64,000 nt of DNA, from positions 62,001 to 126,000 of the forward strand of contig NZ_AYTB01000008.1 of assembly GCF_000505545.1 (NCBI RefSeq). The letters run 5' to 3'. The notes beneath the pieces were generated by a model. That model saw only the letters and a program-made list of their open reading frames with translations. It had not been told where the DNA came from and made no database searches. The stretch's first letter is position 1; every line of letters starts with the position of its first letter. The position numbers and the translations under genes are program-made. Of the stretch, positions 9,182 to 19,485 are shown one piece after another. This stretch comes from Kurthia huakuii LAM0618 (GTDB taxonomy: Bacteria > Bacillota > Bacilli > Bacillales_A > Planococcaceae).

Positions 9182-9538
9182 ATGATTTCGTTTATTTTGA
9201 CGATTTTACGCTTATTAAAAGCAGTTATGCATATGATGAAACGTAAAATTTTCTGGTCGATTTTAATGACCGTGTGTTTTATTTTATTATCGGGAACGTT
9301 ATTTTATCATCAAATCGAACAATGGAGTGTACTTGATTCATTGTATTTTGCATTCACGACACTTGTACCAACAAGCTTAGATACAGGACTTATACTCACA
9401 AACAGTTTTTCAAAAGTGTTTACGATGTTTTATTTAGTTGCAGGAATGGGGGCCATGCTGTCGCTATTATTGCTATTTGGGAGCGCAGTGCTCGAATTTG
9501 AACGCGAAGAATTGCAGGAAAAAGAAACGAAAAAGTAA
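9182..9538 (+). CDS. small two-helix ion-channel-like membrane protein
   Basis: Encodes 118 residues from ATG 9182, eight bases after an AAAGGGG site. Two membrane helices (about residues 20-42 and 82-106) flank a pore-like segment (SLYFAFTTL), the layout of the Ion_trans_2 potassium channel family. The selectivity filter position, normally TVGYGD, reads PTSLDTG, so K+ selectivity is not supported. The C-terminus is a short charged helix. It may be a divergent non-selective channel or a structural relative. It is followed after 53 bases by a tiny membrane ORF. Confidence 0.65.
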   Translation: MISFILTILRLLKAVMHMMKRKIFWSILMTVCFILLSGTLFYHQIEQWSVLDSLYFAFTTLVPTSLDTGLILTNSFSKVFTMFYLVAGMGAMLSLLLLFGSAVLEFEREELQEKETKK

Positions 9539-9591
9539 GGCGTTCGGATTAAATGTTAGCAGGAATGGGAACAATGAGTGTAAGAGGTGAT

Positions 9592-9705
9592 ATGATGCTT
9601 GAAAAATTAACAACGGATTCACGTTTACAAGCGGTGATTATTACAGGGGTTGTACTTATTGGCATTGCTTGGCTCTCAGAGAAATGTGCGATTGATTTAT
9701 CATAA
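9592..9705 (+). CDS. 37-residue single-pass membrane protein (putative)
   Basis: ATG 9592 follows an AGAGGTG site and the frame ends at TAA 9703-9705, directly before a terminator. The product begins MMLEKLTTDSRLQ and has one hydrophobic helix (AVIITGVVLIGIAWL), then a short tail. An in-frame ATG at 9553 lacks a ribosome binding site. The position between gene and terminator, the good RBS and the helix support a real small protein, probably co-transcribed with the channel-like gene. Function unknown. Confidence 0.6.
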   Translation: MMLEKLTTDSRLQAVIITGVVLIGIAWLSEKCAIDLS

Positions 9706-9710
9706 TCGAC

Positions 9711-9746
9711 GAGGAAAGATGCATCGGTATCTTTCCTCTTTTTTTA
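9711..9746 (+). terminator. Rho-independent terminator
   Basis: A perfect 10-bp stem GAGGAAAGAT/ATCTTTCCTC with an 8-base loop is followed by a T-run. Confidence 0.9.
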
Positions 9747-9817
9747 TTACATATGTTGATAAAAAAAGAGTGAGGAATGTGTCGAATAACTGACGAACGA
9801 GTAGGTTTTACACGGCA

Positions 9818-9849
9818 TAAAAAAACAGGAAGCGCTTAACGCACTTCCT
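9818..9849 (-). terminator. terminator of the aldo/keto reductase gene
   Basis: The stem AGGAAG/CTTCCT with additional GCG/CGC pairing inside is followed on the minus strand by a T-run (A residues at 9818-9825). Confidence 0.75.
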
Positions 9850-9864
9850 ATTTTGTTTTGATTA

Positions 9865-10704
9865 TTAACGCCCGAAGTCAAAATTTTCTGGGTCGGGACC
9901 ATAATGACCATTTTCATTTAAATTTTCAATTAATAAAATATCTTCACCGTCTAATTCAAAATCAAAAATTTGTGCGTTTTCGGCGATGCGACTTGGTGTC
10001 ATCGATTTTGGAATCGTCACAATATTCGTTTGTACTTGCCAGCGCAAAATAATTTGTGCCGTCGTTTTATTATATTTTGAGGCGATTGTTTTTAATGTCG
10101 CATTGTCAAGTACGGCTGCATTCATTAGTGGCGACCACGCTTCAATTTGAATGCCTTTTTCAAGACAATAAGCGCGTACTTTCTGTTGCGTTTGTAGCGG
10201 GTTTAATTCAATTTGATTAACGGTCGGGACAATCGTTGTTTCCGCTAGTAATTTATCGAGATGATGTACGTGGAAGTTGCTGACGCCAATCGATTTTACG
10301 CGCTTGTCCTTATAAAGTGTTTCAAGCGCTTGCCATTGTGGAATGAAATCGTTGTTTGTGCCTGGCCAATGCAATAAATATAAATCTAAATAATCGAGTT
10401 GCATACGCGCTAACGCATCATCATAAGCTTGTAATGTTTCTTCATATGAAATGCCATCATTCCATACTTTAGATGTGATAAACAATTCTTCGCGCGTTAC
10501 AAGTCCGTCATTGATAGCTTCTCGAATGCCTTGGCCGACTGAAGCTTCATTGTTATAAATAGCCGCCGTATCGATTAAACGATAGCCTTCTTTAATCGCT
10601 GTTTTGACGGCAACTGCTAAGTCAGCGCCTTCTGGTACGCGGAATGTACCATACCCTAATTGAGGGATTGCTTTACCATTATTTAATTCTACCGTGTTTG
10701 TCAC
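9865..10704 (-). CDS. aldo/keto reductase
   Basis: A 279-residue NADPH-dependent oxidoreductase with the aldo/keto reductase barrel. It has the catalytic tetrad context: Asp and Tyr in DTAAIYNNE, Lys in ITSKVWND, and His in LLHWPG. The cofactor-binding segment IPKSMTPSRI (KSxxxxR) specifies NADPH. Length and motifs fit the 2,5-diketo-D-gluconate/glyoxal reductase subgroup (B. subtilis YvgN-like), which detoxifies methylglyoxal and other aldehydes; the true substrate is not readable. It is monocistronic with its own terminator. Confidence 0.9.
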   Translation of the reverse strand: MTNTVELNNGKAIPQLGYGTFRVPEGADLAVAVKTAIKEGYRLIDTAAIYNNEASVGQGIREAINDGLVTREELFITSKVWNDGISYEETLQAYDDALARMQLDYLDLYLLHWPGTNNDFIPQWQALETLYKDKRVKSIGVSNFHVHHLDKLLAETTIVPTVNQIELNPLQTQQKVRAYCLEKGIQIEAWSPLMNAAVLDNATLKTIASKYNKTTAQIILRWQVQTNIVTIPKSMTPSRIAENAQIFDFELDGEDILLIENLNENGHYGPDPENFDFGR

Positions 10705-10808
10705 ACATACTCGCTCCTTTGTAAAGAAAGATGTAAACCTATCATAGCGTATTGTTATCGGTTTTGGAAAGAAAAGGTATCTGCTAAAATGAATGTAGGG
10801 GGGATTTC

Positions 10809-11330
10809 ATGAAACGCGTTAAAGTGTATATTGCGATGAGTTTAGACGGGTATATTTCAAGACCAGATGGCTCGATTGATTTTTTAAATGCCGTCGAAGG
10901 AGAAGGTGATAATGGCTATTTAGCGTTCTATTCAACGATAGGAACGGTTGTTATGGGGAGTCTTACATATGATTGGATTTTACGTCATGCGCGCGTCTTT
11001 CCATATGCACAGCGTAGTTGTTATGTTATGACATCGAAAGAGCGCATGAACAATGCGAATGTGACGTTTACGAATCAGTCGCCAGCAGAGCTCTTATCAC
11101 AAATCCGAGCGGCTAGTGATCGCGACATTTGGCTTGCAGGTGGAGCGAAGCTTGTCGAAAGTTTTTTAAATGAAGATTTAGTTGATGAATTGATTATTAC
11201 GATTGCGCCCGTTGTGTTAGGAGAAGGCGTGCCATTATTTTCAGCGGGCGTACCAATGAGCGATTGGAAGCTCATTCAAACGCAAAGTTACAATCAATTT
11301 GCTGAACTTACGTATAAAAAAGATGACTAA
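10809..11330 (+). CDS. dihydrofolate reductase/RibD C-terminal family protein
   Basis: A 173-residue NADPH-binding reductase-fold protein of the RibD C-terminal/DHFR-like family (B. subtilis YwjB/YyaP-like). It opens MKRVKVYIAMSLDGYISRPDG and carries the conserved DIWLAGGAKLVESFL and PVVLGEGVPLF segments. The substrate is unknown; such stand-alone proteins are not the folate enzyme. An AGGGGGGA site precedes the start and a terminator follows. Confidence 0.85.
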   Translation: MKRVKVYIAMSLDGYISRPDGSIDFLNAVEGEGDNGYLAFYSTIGTVVMGSLTYDWILRHARVFPYAQRSCYVMTSKERMNNANVTFTNQSPAELLSQIRAASDRDIWLAGGAKLVESFLNEDLVDELIITIAPVVLGEGVPLFSAGVPMSDWKLIQTQSYNQFAELTYKKDD

Positions 11331-11337
11331 TGATGCT

Positions 11338-11368
11338 AAGGAGATGTTTTGCGACATCTTCTTTTTTG
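11338..11368 (+). terminator. Rho-independent terminator
   Basis: An 8-bp stem GGAGATGT/ACATCTTC (one G-T) with a 6-base loop is followed by TTTTTT. Confidence 0.8.
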
Positions 11369-11479
11369 TTAACGCGTAGCGAAAAAAACGCCAAAATAGC
11401 TTGTTGGTGTTTTAATTAGAAAGCGCATTGTAGCGGGCGTTGTCGCATGAAAATAAATAGCTTTTTTTTTAGAAAAGTA

Positions 11480-11508
11480 TTGCATTCCATGTTTATACGC
11501 TATATAAT
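11480..11508 (+). promoter_or_regulatory. promoter of the tRNA-23S-5S operon
   Basis: TTGCAT (11480-11485) and TATAAT (11503-11508) are separated by exactly 17 bases, 65 bases before the first tRNA. The AT-rich run upstream could serve as an UP element. No 16S rRNA lies between it and the tRNAs. Confidence 0.8.
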
Positions 11509-11573
11509 AATTTATGTTCTTAAGAAAACAAGACATAAAACATTTGAATATTTAAAAAAGTTAACAAGCACAT

Positions 11574-11648
11574 GCGGAAGTAGTTCAGTGGTAGAACATC
11601 ACCTTGCCAAGGTGGGGGTCGCGAGTTCGAACCTCGTCTTCCGCTCCA
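11574..11648 (+). tRNA. tRNA-Gly (GCC)
   Basis: A complete cloverleaf with acceptor GCGGAAG/CTTCCGC, anticodon loop TTGCCAA (GCC at 11606-11608), T-loop TTCGAAC and an encoded CCA. It is the first gene of the operon. Confidence 0.97.
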
Positions 11649-11653
11649 TATGT

Positions 11654-11742
11654 GCCGGGGTGGCGGAACTGGCAGACGCACAGGACTTAAAATCCTGCGG
11701 TAGGTGACTACCGTACCGGTTCGATTCCGGTCCTCGGCACCA
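11654..11742 (+). tRNA. tRNA-Leu (TAA)
   Basis: A class II tRNA of 89 nt including CCA, with acceptor GCCGGGG/CCTCGGC, anticodon TAA at 11688-11690, and a long variable arm (GGTAGGTGACTACC). It lies five bases after tRNA-Gly. Confidence 0.97.
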
Positions 11743-11759
11743 TTTATTAACTTTTATTT

Positions 11760-11836
<77 letters not shown>

Positions 11837-11860
11837 TTGTTCTTTGAAAACTGGATAAAA
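11837..11860 (+). other. left arm of the 23S rRNA processing stem
   Basis: Bases 11837-11860 pair with 14892-14915 over 24 positions with one mismatch, and partial pairing continues inward. Such stems bring the two ends of the pre-23S together for RNase III-type cleavage. Confidence 0.85.
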
Positions 11861-11943
11861 CGACATTGAAAGTAACAAACAAATTTCTATTATAGATTTT
11901 TTTATTATTAAGTTTTAATTTTTTAGGCTTAATAACTTATATA

Positions 11944-14871
<2,928 letters not shown>

Positions 14872-14891
14872 AATATACTTTCATGTCACAA

Positions 14892-14915
14892 TTTTATCCA
14901 GTTTTGAAAGAACAA
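14892..14915 (+). other. right arm of the 23S rRNA processing stem
   Basis: It is complementary to 11837-11860 with one mismatch. The spacer beyond it, before 5S, has a further hairpin (ACTTACGC ... GCGTAAGT, about 14929-14968). Confidence 0.85.
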
Positions 14916-15115
14916 TTCTTTCAAGGAACTTACGCTAAGTTCACAACGTCCATGTTGTAACGCGTAAGTCAGTACATCCTTGTACGTAAGGGTTCTGATA
15001 GGCTAGTAATACGAGGAAGCAATGAATGAACACCGGAGCATACTTCAGTATGTGAGGATGTGAATGAAACAGCTGACAATGTAGTACGAAGCAGAGCAGA
15101 AGCCGTAACTAAGAG

Positions 15116-15231
<116 letters not shown>

Positions 15232-15304
15232 GAGTCATTAGCTCAGTTGGTAGAGCATCTGACTTTTAATCAGAGGGTCGCTGGTTCGAATCCTGCATGA
15301 CTCA
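15232..15304 (+). tRNA. tRNA-Lys (TTT)
   Basis: Acceptor GAGTCAT/ATGACTC, anticodon TTT at 15265-15267, discriminator A. Unlike the three upstream tRNAs it has no encoded CCA. It starts directly at the 3' end of 5S and ends before the operon terminator. Confidence 0.95.
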
Positions 15305-15310
15305 TTTCAA

Positions 15311-15362
15311 AAAAACACGTTGTTTTAACTAGAGAAATCTAGTTAAACAGCGTGTTTTTTTC
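15311..15362 (+). terminator. rRNA operon terminator
   Basis: A long stem (AACACGTTGTTTTAACTAGA paired, with one bulge, to TCTAGTTAAACAGCGTGTT) closed by a GAAA loop is followed by a T-run. Confidence 0.95.
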
Positions 15363-15654
15363 TATGCTGTAAACTTAAAATCTATATGTTATACCTCATA
15401 CTAGTATGAAATGACAATAATCACTATAGCAACGAGAGAAAAGTCATTATACTGATGAATGTATGAAGCTCATTATTATATTCATAAAGAAATATATAAT
15501 ATATTACATTAGAAAAGAATGATAAAATAAGTAATTTTCAGAAAATTAAGAATATACTTATATATTGTAAAATAATTCGCAATCGAATATGATGATGATA
15601 CAGACAATAAAATAACTTTAAACAGCTAAAAATAACATAAACGAGGTGATTTCT

Positions 15655-16890
15655 GTGGAAAGAGTGTTGTTTACAGACGTTGGTGAAGGGCTACATGAAG
15701 CTGAAATTTTGCAGTGGTTTGTGAACGTCGGCGATACAGTAGAACGTGACGAGGCACTGGTAGAATTGCAAACAGATAAGGTGGCCATCGAAGTAACAGC
15801 TCCAAAAAAAGGAATCATTATGCAACGTATTGGTGATATTGGGCAACGAATTATCGTTGGCGATACACTTGTTGAAGTAGATACAGGGGAAGGCGCAGCC
15901 GCAGCACAACCAGCCGAACTTGAAATAGCGTCCAAGCCACAATCGGAGACGGCTGCAATGGTAGCACAACCGGCGGACCGTGGGCAAGGGCCTGTACGTA
16001 TTAAGGCGGCACCAAGCGTTCGAAAGTTAGCGCGCGAATTAGGCGTAGATATTCAGCTTGTCCATGCTTCTGCTGCGCATGGCCGCATTACAAAAGAAGA
16101 TGTACGACATGCGGCAACCGGCGAAACACCAACAGAACCATCACAAAAACAAGAGGCAGCGAAAGTGTCGGTACATCGCGTTGCACCAGTGATGGGAGAA
16201 AAGCGCCGTGAAAAAATTTCTGGTGTGCGCAAACAGATGTATCAAAATATTGCACATTCATTGGCGACAATTCCGCACACAACAGCGATGTACGACATGC
16301 AAGTAGATGAACTTAATCGCGTGCGTAAAGACTTGAAAGCGTTTACAGAACAGTCGTTAACGTATTTGCCATTCTTTATTAAAATCGCTGTACATGTGTT
16401 GCAAGAAAATCCGATTTTTAATGCGAGTATCGATGAGGAAAATGAAGAAATTATTTACCATGAAAATATTAATATCGGCGTGGCGATGGCGACAAAACAA
16501 GGTTTAATCGTACCGGTGATTCATAATGTCGAAACGCTGTCATTAGAAGAAATTGCGGCACAGCTTTATGACTTAACAGAGCGTGGTCGCGATAATAAGT
16601 TATCACTGCATGAATTAAAAGGCGCAACGTTTACGATTTCAAGTACGGGTATGCGCGGCGGCGTCTATGCAACACCTGTTATGACGGCGCCACAAGTAGC
16701 AATTTTAGGCTTGCATGCGATGGCTGAAAAACCGGTCATTTTGCCAGACCGTACAATTGGTATTGGTACGGTGATGGGCTCGAGTTTATCATTTGATCAC
16801 CGCGTTATTGACGGGGAAGCCGTTGGGTACTTTATGGAAGCCTTTAAAAGTTATGTGGAAAATCCAAATCGCTTGTTATTAAAATCATAG
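15655..16890 (+). CDS. dihydrolipoamide acyltransferase, E2 of a 2-oxoacid dehydrogenase
   Basis: Encodes 411 residues from GTG 15655, placed five bases after the AGGTGA site; an upstream in-frame GTG overlaps that site. An N-terminal lipoyl domain carries the lipoylated Lys in ELQTDKVAI (Lys42). A subunit-binding domain lies at about 109-150 (SVRKLARELGVD), and the catalytic acyltransferase domain ends with FDHRVIDG, where His382 is the active-site base. It is the core of a cytosolic complex that moves acyl groups to CoA. E1alpha and E1beta follow in the operon. E1 details favour a branched-chain 2-oxoacid substrate, though pyruvate or acetoin is possible. About 290 bases of AT-rich, gene-free DNA precede it. 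Confidence 0.9.
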   Translation: MERVLFTDVGEGLHEAEILQWFVNVGDTVERDEALVELQTDKVAIEVTAPKKGIIMQRIGDIGQRIIVGDTLVEVDTGEGAAAAQPAELEIASKPQSETAAMVAQPADRGQGPVRIKAAPSVRKLARELGVDIQLVHASAAHGRITKEDVRHAATGETPTEPSQKQEAAKVSVHRVAPVMGEKRREKISGVRKQMYQNIAHSLATIPHTTAMYDMQVDELNRVRKDLKAFTEQSLTYLPFFIKIAVHVLQENPIFNASIDEENEEIIYHENINIGVAMATKQGLIVPVIHNVETLSLEEIAAQLYDLTERGRDNKLSLHELKGATFTISSTGMRGGVYATPVMTAPQVAILGLHAMAEKPVILPDRTIGIGTVMGSSLSFDHRVIDGEAVGYFMEAFKSYVENPNRLLLKS

Positions 16891-16902
16891 GAGGTGCCAG
16901 AG

Positions 16903-17931
16903 ATGGATATGACAAAATGGCTAGACGAACAAGGAAATTTACTCGGTGATGTAACGTTGCCATCAGACGAATTGCTAACGACGATGTACGCTGAAATGAA
17001 ACGTGGGCGCATGATTGATACAAAGATGTTTAAAATGCAACGTCAAGGGCGTATGGCACTTGTGGCGCCTGTTAGTGGACAAGAAGCGATTCAAGTAGCG
17101 AGCGCACTCGTGCTCAATAAAGAGGACTGGATGGCACCGAGTTATCGTGATTCTGTAGCAACGATGTTACATGGTATGCCACTAGAAAATATTATTCGTT
17201 ATTTCAAAGGCTATAGTGATGGCGGCGGAGCTCCTGAGGGTGTAAATGTGTTGCCTGTGCAAATTATTATTGCAGCGCAAATGCTTCATGCCGTTGGTGT
17301 CGCTTTTGCTTCAAAAATTAAAGGAGATAGCGCGCGGACGATTACCTTTTTTGGCGATGGCGCGACGAGTCAAGGGGACTTCCATGAAGCACTTAACTTT
17401 GCCGCCGTCTATAAGCTACCTGTCGTATTTGTTTGTCAAAATAATCAATATGCCATTAGTACACCGGTGCGTAAACAAATGAATACCGACACGATTGTCG
17501 AGCGCGCCAAAGCGTATAATATGGCGTATGAGTATGTCGATGGTAACGATGTGTTAGCGTGCTATGACGTCATGAAACGTGCTTATGACAAGGCGCAAAA
17601 TGGCCCGGTGTTTGTCGAGGCTGTAACGTATCGTTTGGGACCACATACAACATCGGATGACCCGAAAAAATACCGTGAACAAATAGAAGAGGAGCAGTGG
17701 CAGCAAAAAGACCCGCTTGTGCGTATGCGTGCTTTTTTAACAGCGCGTGGCTTATGGGATGAGGCATTTGAGCGTGCAATTGAAGAACGCGCTTCAGCGG
17801 AGATTGAGGAAGCTGTGGCGAAAATTGAAGAAACACCGCCACCAACATTAGCAGATATGCTCGAAAAAGTATATGCAACACCACCAACGCTTATTCAAGA
17901 GCAAATCGACGGGTTAAGGGGGAACGCATAA
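16903..17931 (+). CDS. 2-oxoacid dehydrogenase E1 component, alpha subunit
   Basis: Encodes 342 residues from ATG 16903, six bases after a perfect GGAGGTG site; a GTG at 16894 overlaps that site. The thiamin diphosphate motif runs from GDGATSQGDFHE to the Asn in CQNNQYAIS. The phosphorylatable-loop region RLGPHTTSDDPKKY matches branched-chain dehydrogenases better than pyruvate dehydrogenase, although PEGVNVLPVQIII is pyruvate-dehydrogenase-like. Together with the beta subunit it decarboxylates the 2-oxoacid and transfers the acyl group to lipoyl-E2. It overlaps the beta gene in TAATG, so translation is coupled. Confidence 0.9.
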   Translation: MDMTKWLDEQGNLLGDVTLPSDELLTTMYAEMKRGRMIDTKMFKMQRQGRMALVAPVSGQEAIQVASALVLNKEDWMAPSYRDSVATMLHGMPLENIIRYFKGYSDGGGAPEGVNVLPVQIIIAAQMLHAVGVAFASKIKGDSARTITFFGDGATSQGDFHEALNFAAVYKLPVVFVCQNNQYAISTPVRKQMNTDTIVERAKAYNMAYEYVDGNDVLACYDVMKRAYDKAQNGPVFVEAVTYRLGPHTTSDDPKKYREQIEEEQWQQKDPLVRMRAFLTARGLWDEAFERAIEERASAEIEEAVAKIEETPPPTLADMLEKVYATPPTLIQEQIDGLRGNA

Positions 17932-18908
17932 TGAGCGAAAAAACGATTGTACAAGCGATTAATGAAGCATTATTCCAGGCGATGGAGCATGATGATGTCG
18001 TGTTATTAGGCGAAGATGTTGCGACAAATGGCGGCGTATTCCGCGTGACAGATGGCCTTAAAGAGAAGTACGGAGCGATGCGCGTTATCGATACACCGCT
18101 CGCTGAATCGGGCATCATTGGGACGGCGGTTGGCATGAGTGTCAACGGCTTACGTCCCATCGCAGAAATCCAATTTTTTGGCTTTATTTATGAGGCGATG
18201 GATCAAATGGTTAGCCAAGCAACGCGTATGCGCTATCGTTCAAATGGGCGCTTTCATGCACCGATTGTCGTGCGTAGTCCGTATGGTGCGGGTGTCAATA
18301 CACCGGAACTTCATGCCGACAGTATCGAAGCGATTTTTAGTCATTCGCCAGGCATGAAAATTGTGATGCCTTCAAGCCCTTATGATGCAAAAGGTTTATT
18401 GCTTGCGGCGATTGAAGACCCGGACCCGGTACTTTTTTTAGAACCGATGAGTATTTATCGCTCAGTGCGTGAAGAGGTGCCAGATGAGGCGTATACGGTA
18501 ACTATTGGTGAAGCGAAAATTGTGCAAGCCGGGAGCGATGCGACGATTGTTACATGGGGGCCCCCGGTTGTGTGGCTACAGCAAGTAGTTGAAGAATATG
18601 CGACAAATGGAGTGTCAATCGAGTTAATTGACTTGCGGACGGTCGCACCACTCGACATTGATACGATTGTTGCTTCTGTCGAAAAAACCGAACGATTGTG
18701 CATTGTGCATGAAGCAGTCAAAACGAATGGTATCGGTGCGGAAATTGCGGCGCTCGTGTCAGAACGTGCGATTTTCTCACTTGTTGGGCCAATTAAACGC
18801 GTGACAGGCTTTGATTCGCCGTACCCTGCTGGCACGATTGAGCGCGACTGGATGCCAAATCCAAGCCGCGTTAAAACAGCAATTGATGAACTATTAACAT
18901 ACGAATAA
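17931..18908 (+). CDS. 2-oxoacid dehydrogenase E1 component, beta subunit
   Basis: A 325-residue beta subunit of the transketolase-like E1. Typical segments are LLGEDVATNGGVFR, TPLAESGIIGTAVG, EIQFFGFIYEAMDQ and the C-terminal VHEAVKTNGIGAEI. It forms the alpha2beta2 heterotetramer with the gene it overlaps. A strong terminator follows directly, so the operon is E2-E1alpha-E1beta, the reverse of the common order, and E3 must be encoded elsewhere. Confidence 0.93.
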   Translation: MSEKTIVQAINEALFQAMEHDDVVLLGEDVATNGGVFRVTDGLKEKYGAMRVIDTPLAESGIIGTAVGMSVNGLRPIAEIQFFGFIYEAMDQMVSQATRMRYRSNGRFHAPIVVRSPYGAGVNTPELHADSIEAIFSHSPGMKIVMPSSPYDAKGLLLAAIEDPDPVLFLEPMSIYRSVREEVPDEAYTVTIGEAKIVQAGSDATIVTWGPPVVWLQQVVEEYATNGVSIELIDLRTVAPLDIDTIVASVEKTERLCIVHEAVKTNGIGAEIAALVSERAIFSLVGPIKRVTGFDSPYPAGTIERDWMPNPSRVKTAIDELLTYE

Positions 18909-18916
18909 AAAAACCG

Positions 18917-18954
18917 AAAGTCACATGGAATGTTCGAGAAATGTGACTTTTTTT
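18917..18954 (+). terminator. terminator of the E2-E1 operon
   Basis: A perfect 10-bp stem AAAGTCACAT/ATGTGACTTT with a 13-base loop is followed by a T-run. Confidence 0.88.
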
Positions 18955-19033
18955 CATGCTGTAAAAATGTAAGAATGGCAGGTTTTCTTTAATTGTAAAA
19001 TAAAAAAACACTATGAGAATTTTCTAAAAATTA

Positions 19034-19062
19034 TTGACATGCTTGCAGTGTGTTGGTACGAT
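19034..19062 (+). promoter_or_regulatory. promoter of the polyamine operon
   Basis: TTGACA (19034-19039) and TACGAT (19057-19062) are separated by 17 bases. The predicted transcription start is near 19069, over 400 bases before speD. Confidence 0.8.
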
Positions 19063-19068
19063 AAGTGC

Positions 19069-19471
19069 GTTGTTCAACAGGAAAGTCGTTTTCGAGTGAG
19101 TCTTTCCGAGCAATGATTATTTGACCACTCCTACGAGAGGAGTTAAGGCCATACGGACAGCCGGGTCGACTGCCGCTTGGTGGAGCCATTCCACCTATTG
19201 ATTGAGTTAGAAGCTCAAGTTTTATAAGTTGGTTACTTTACAACCAGTGTTTAAATGCACATCAACTTGTGAAATTGGTCAATATGAGTAGTAAAAGTAA
19301 TTGTTTGCTATATAGACTCTAAAAAGCCATGATAGGATTAACTTCGAAACCGATACGGAATGTAGGCGATTTTTTCTGTTTTTTTCTGAACTTGTCTATT
19401 TTTTACGACTTCGTATGTTTATATCCAGAGCAAGTGATGCCCAAATGTGCATTGCTTGCTCTTTTTTTTGT
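19069..19471 (+). promoter_or_regulatory. long structured leader of the polyamine operon, candidate riboswitch
   Basis: The first ~150 nt fold into a chain of clear hairpins: 19080-19085/19102-19107 (GGAAAG/CTTTCC), 19127-19132/19138-19143 (ACTCCT/AGGAGT), 19155-19160/19170-19174 (GGaCAG/CTGCC), 19179-19184/19190-19195 (GGTGGA/TCCACC), 19202-19206/19214-19218 (TTGAG/CTCAA) and 19230-19234/19242-19246. A looser linker follows, then a strong terminator (19427-19469) directly before the speD ribosome binding site. Promoter, compact aptamer-like domain and terminator in front of a biosynthetic operon is the layout of a transcription-attenuating riboswitch. I do not recognise the core of any class I know well. 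A polyamine, AdoMet or related ligand is inference. Confidence 0.6.
19427..19469 (+). terminator. attenuator terminator before speD
   Basis: A 14-bp stem (19427-19440 with 19449-19462, two G-T pairs) with an 8-base loop is followed by eight T residues, ending 17 bases before the speD start. A terminator in this position must be conditional for the operon to be expressed. Confidence 0.9.
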
Positions 19472-19485
19472 TGGAGGTGTGAGAA

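Noticed and set aside
11447-11707. Plus-strand open frame of 86 codons
   Set aside because: It runs through the promoter and two tRNA genes.
19069-19320. A known riboswitch class in the speD leader
   Set aside because: I compared it from memory with TPP, FMN, SAM-I, lysine, glycine, purine, T-box, M-box, yybP, glmS, ZTP, NiCo and c-di-AMP cores; short look-alikes (CAGCCGGG, TGCCGCTTGG) occur, but not the full conserved sets. A covariance search would decide.
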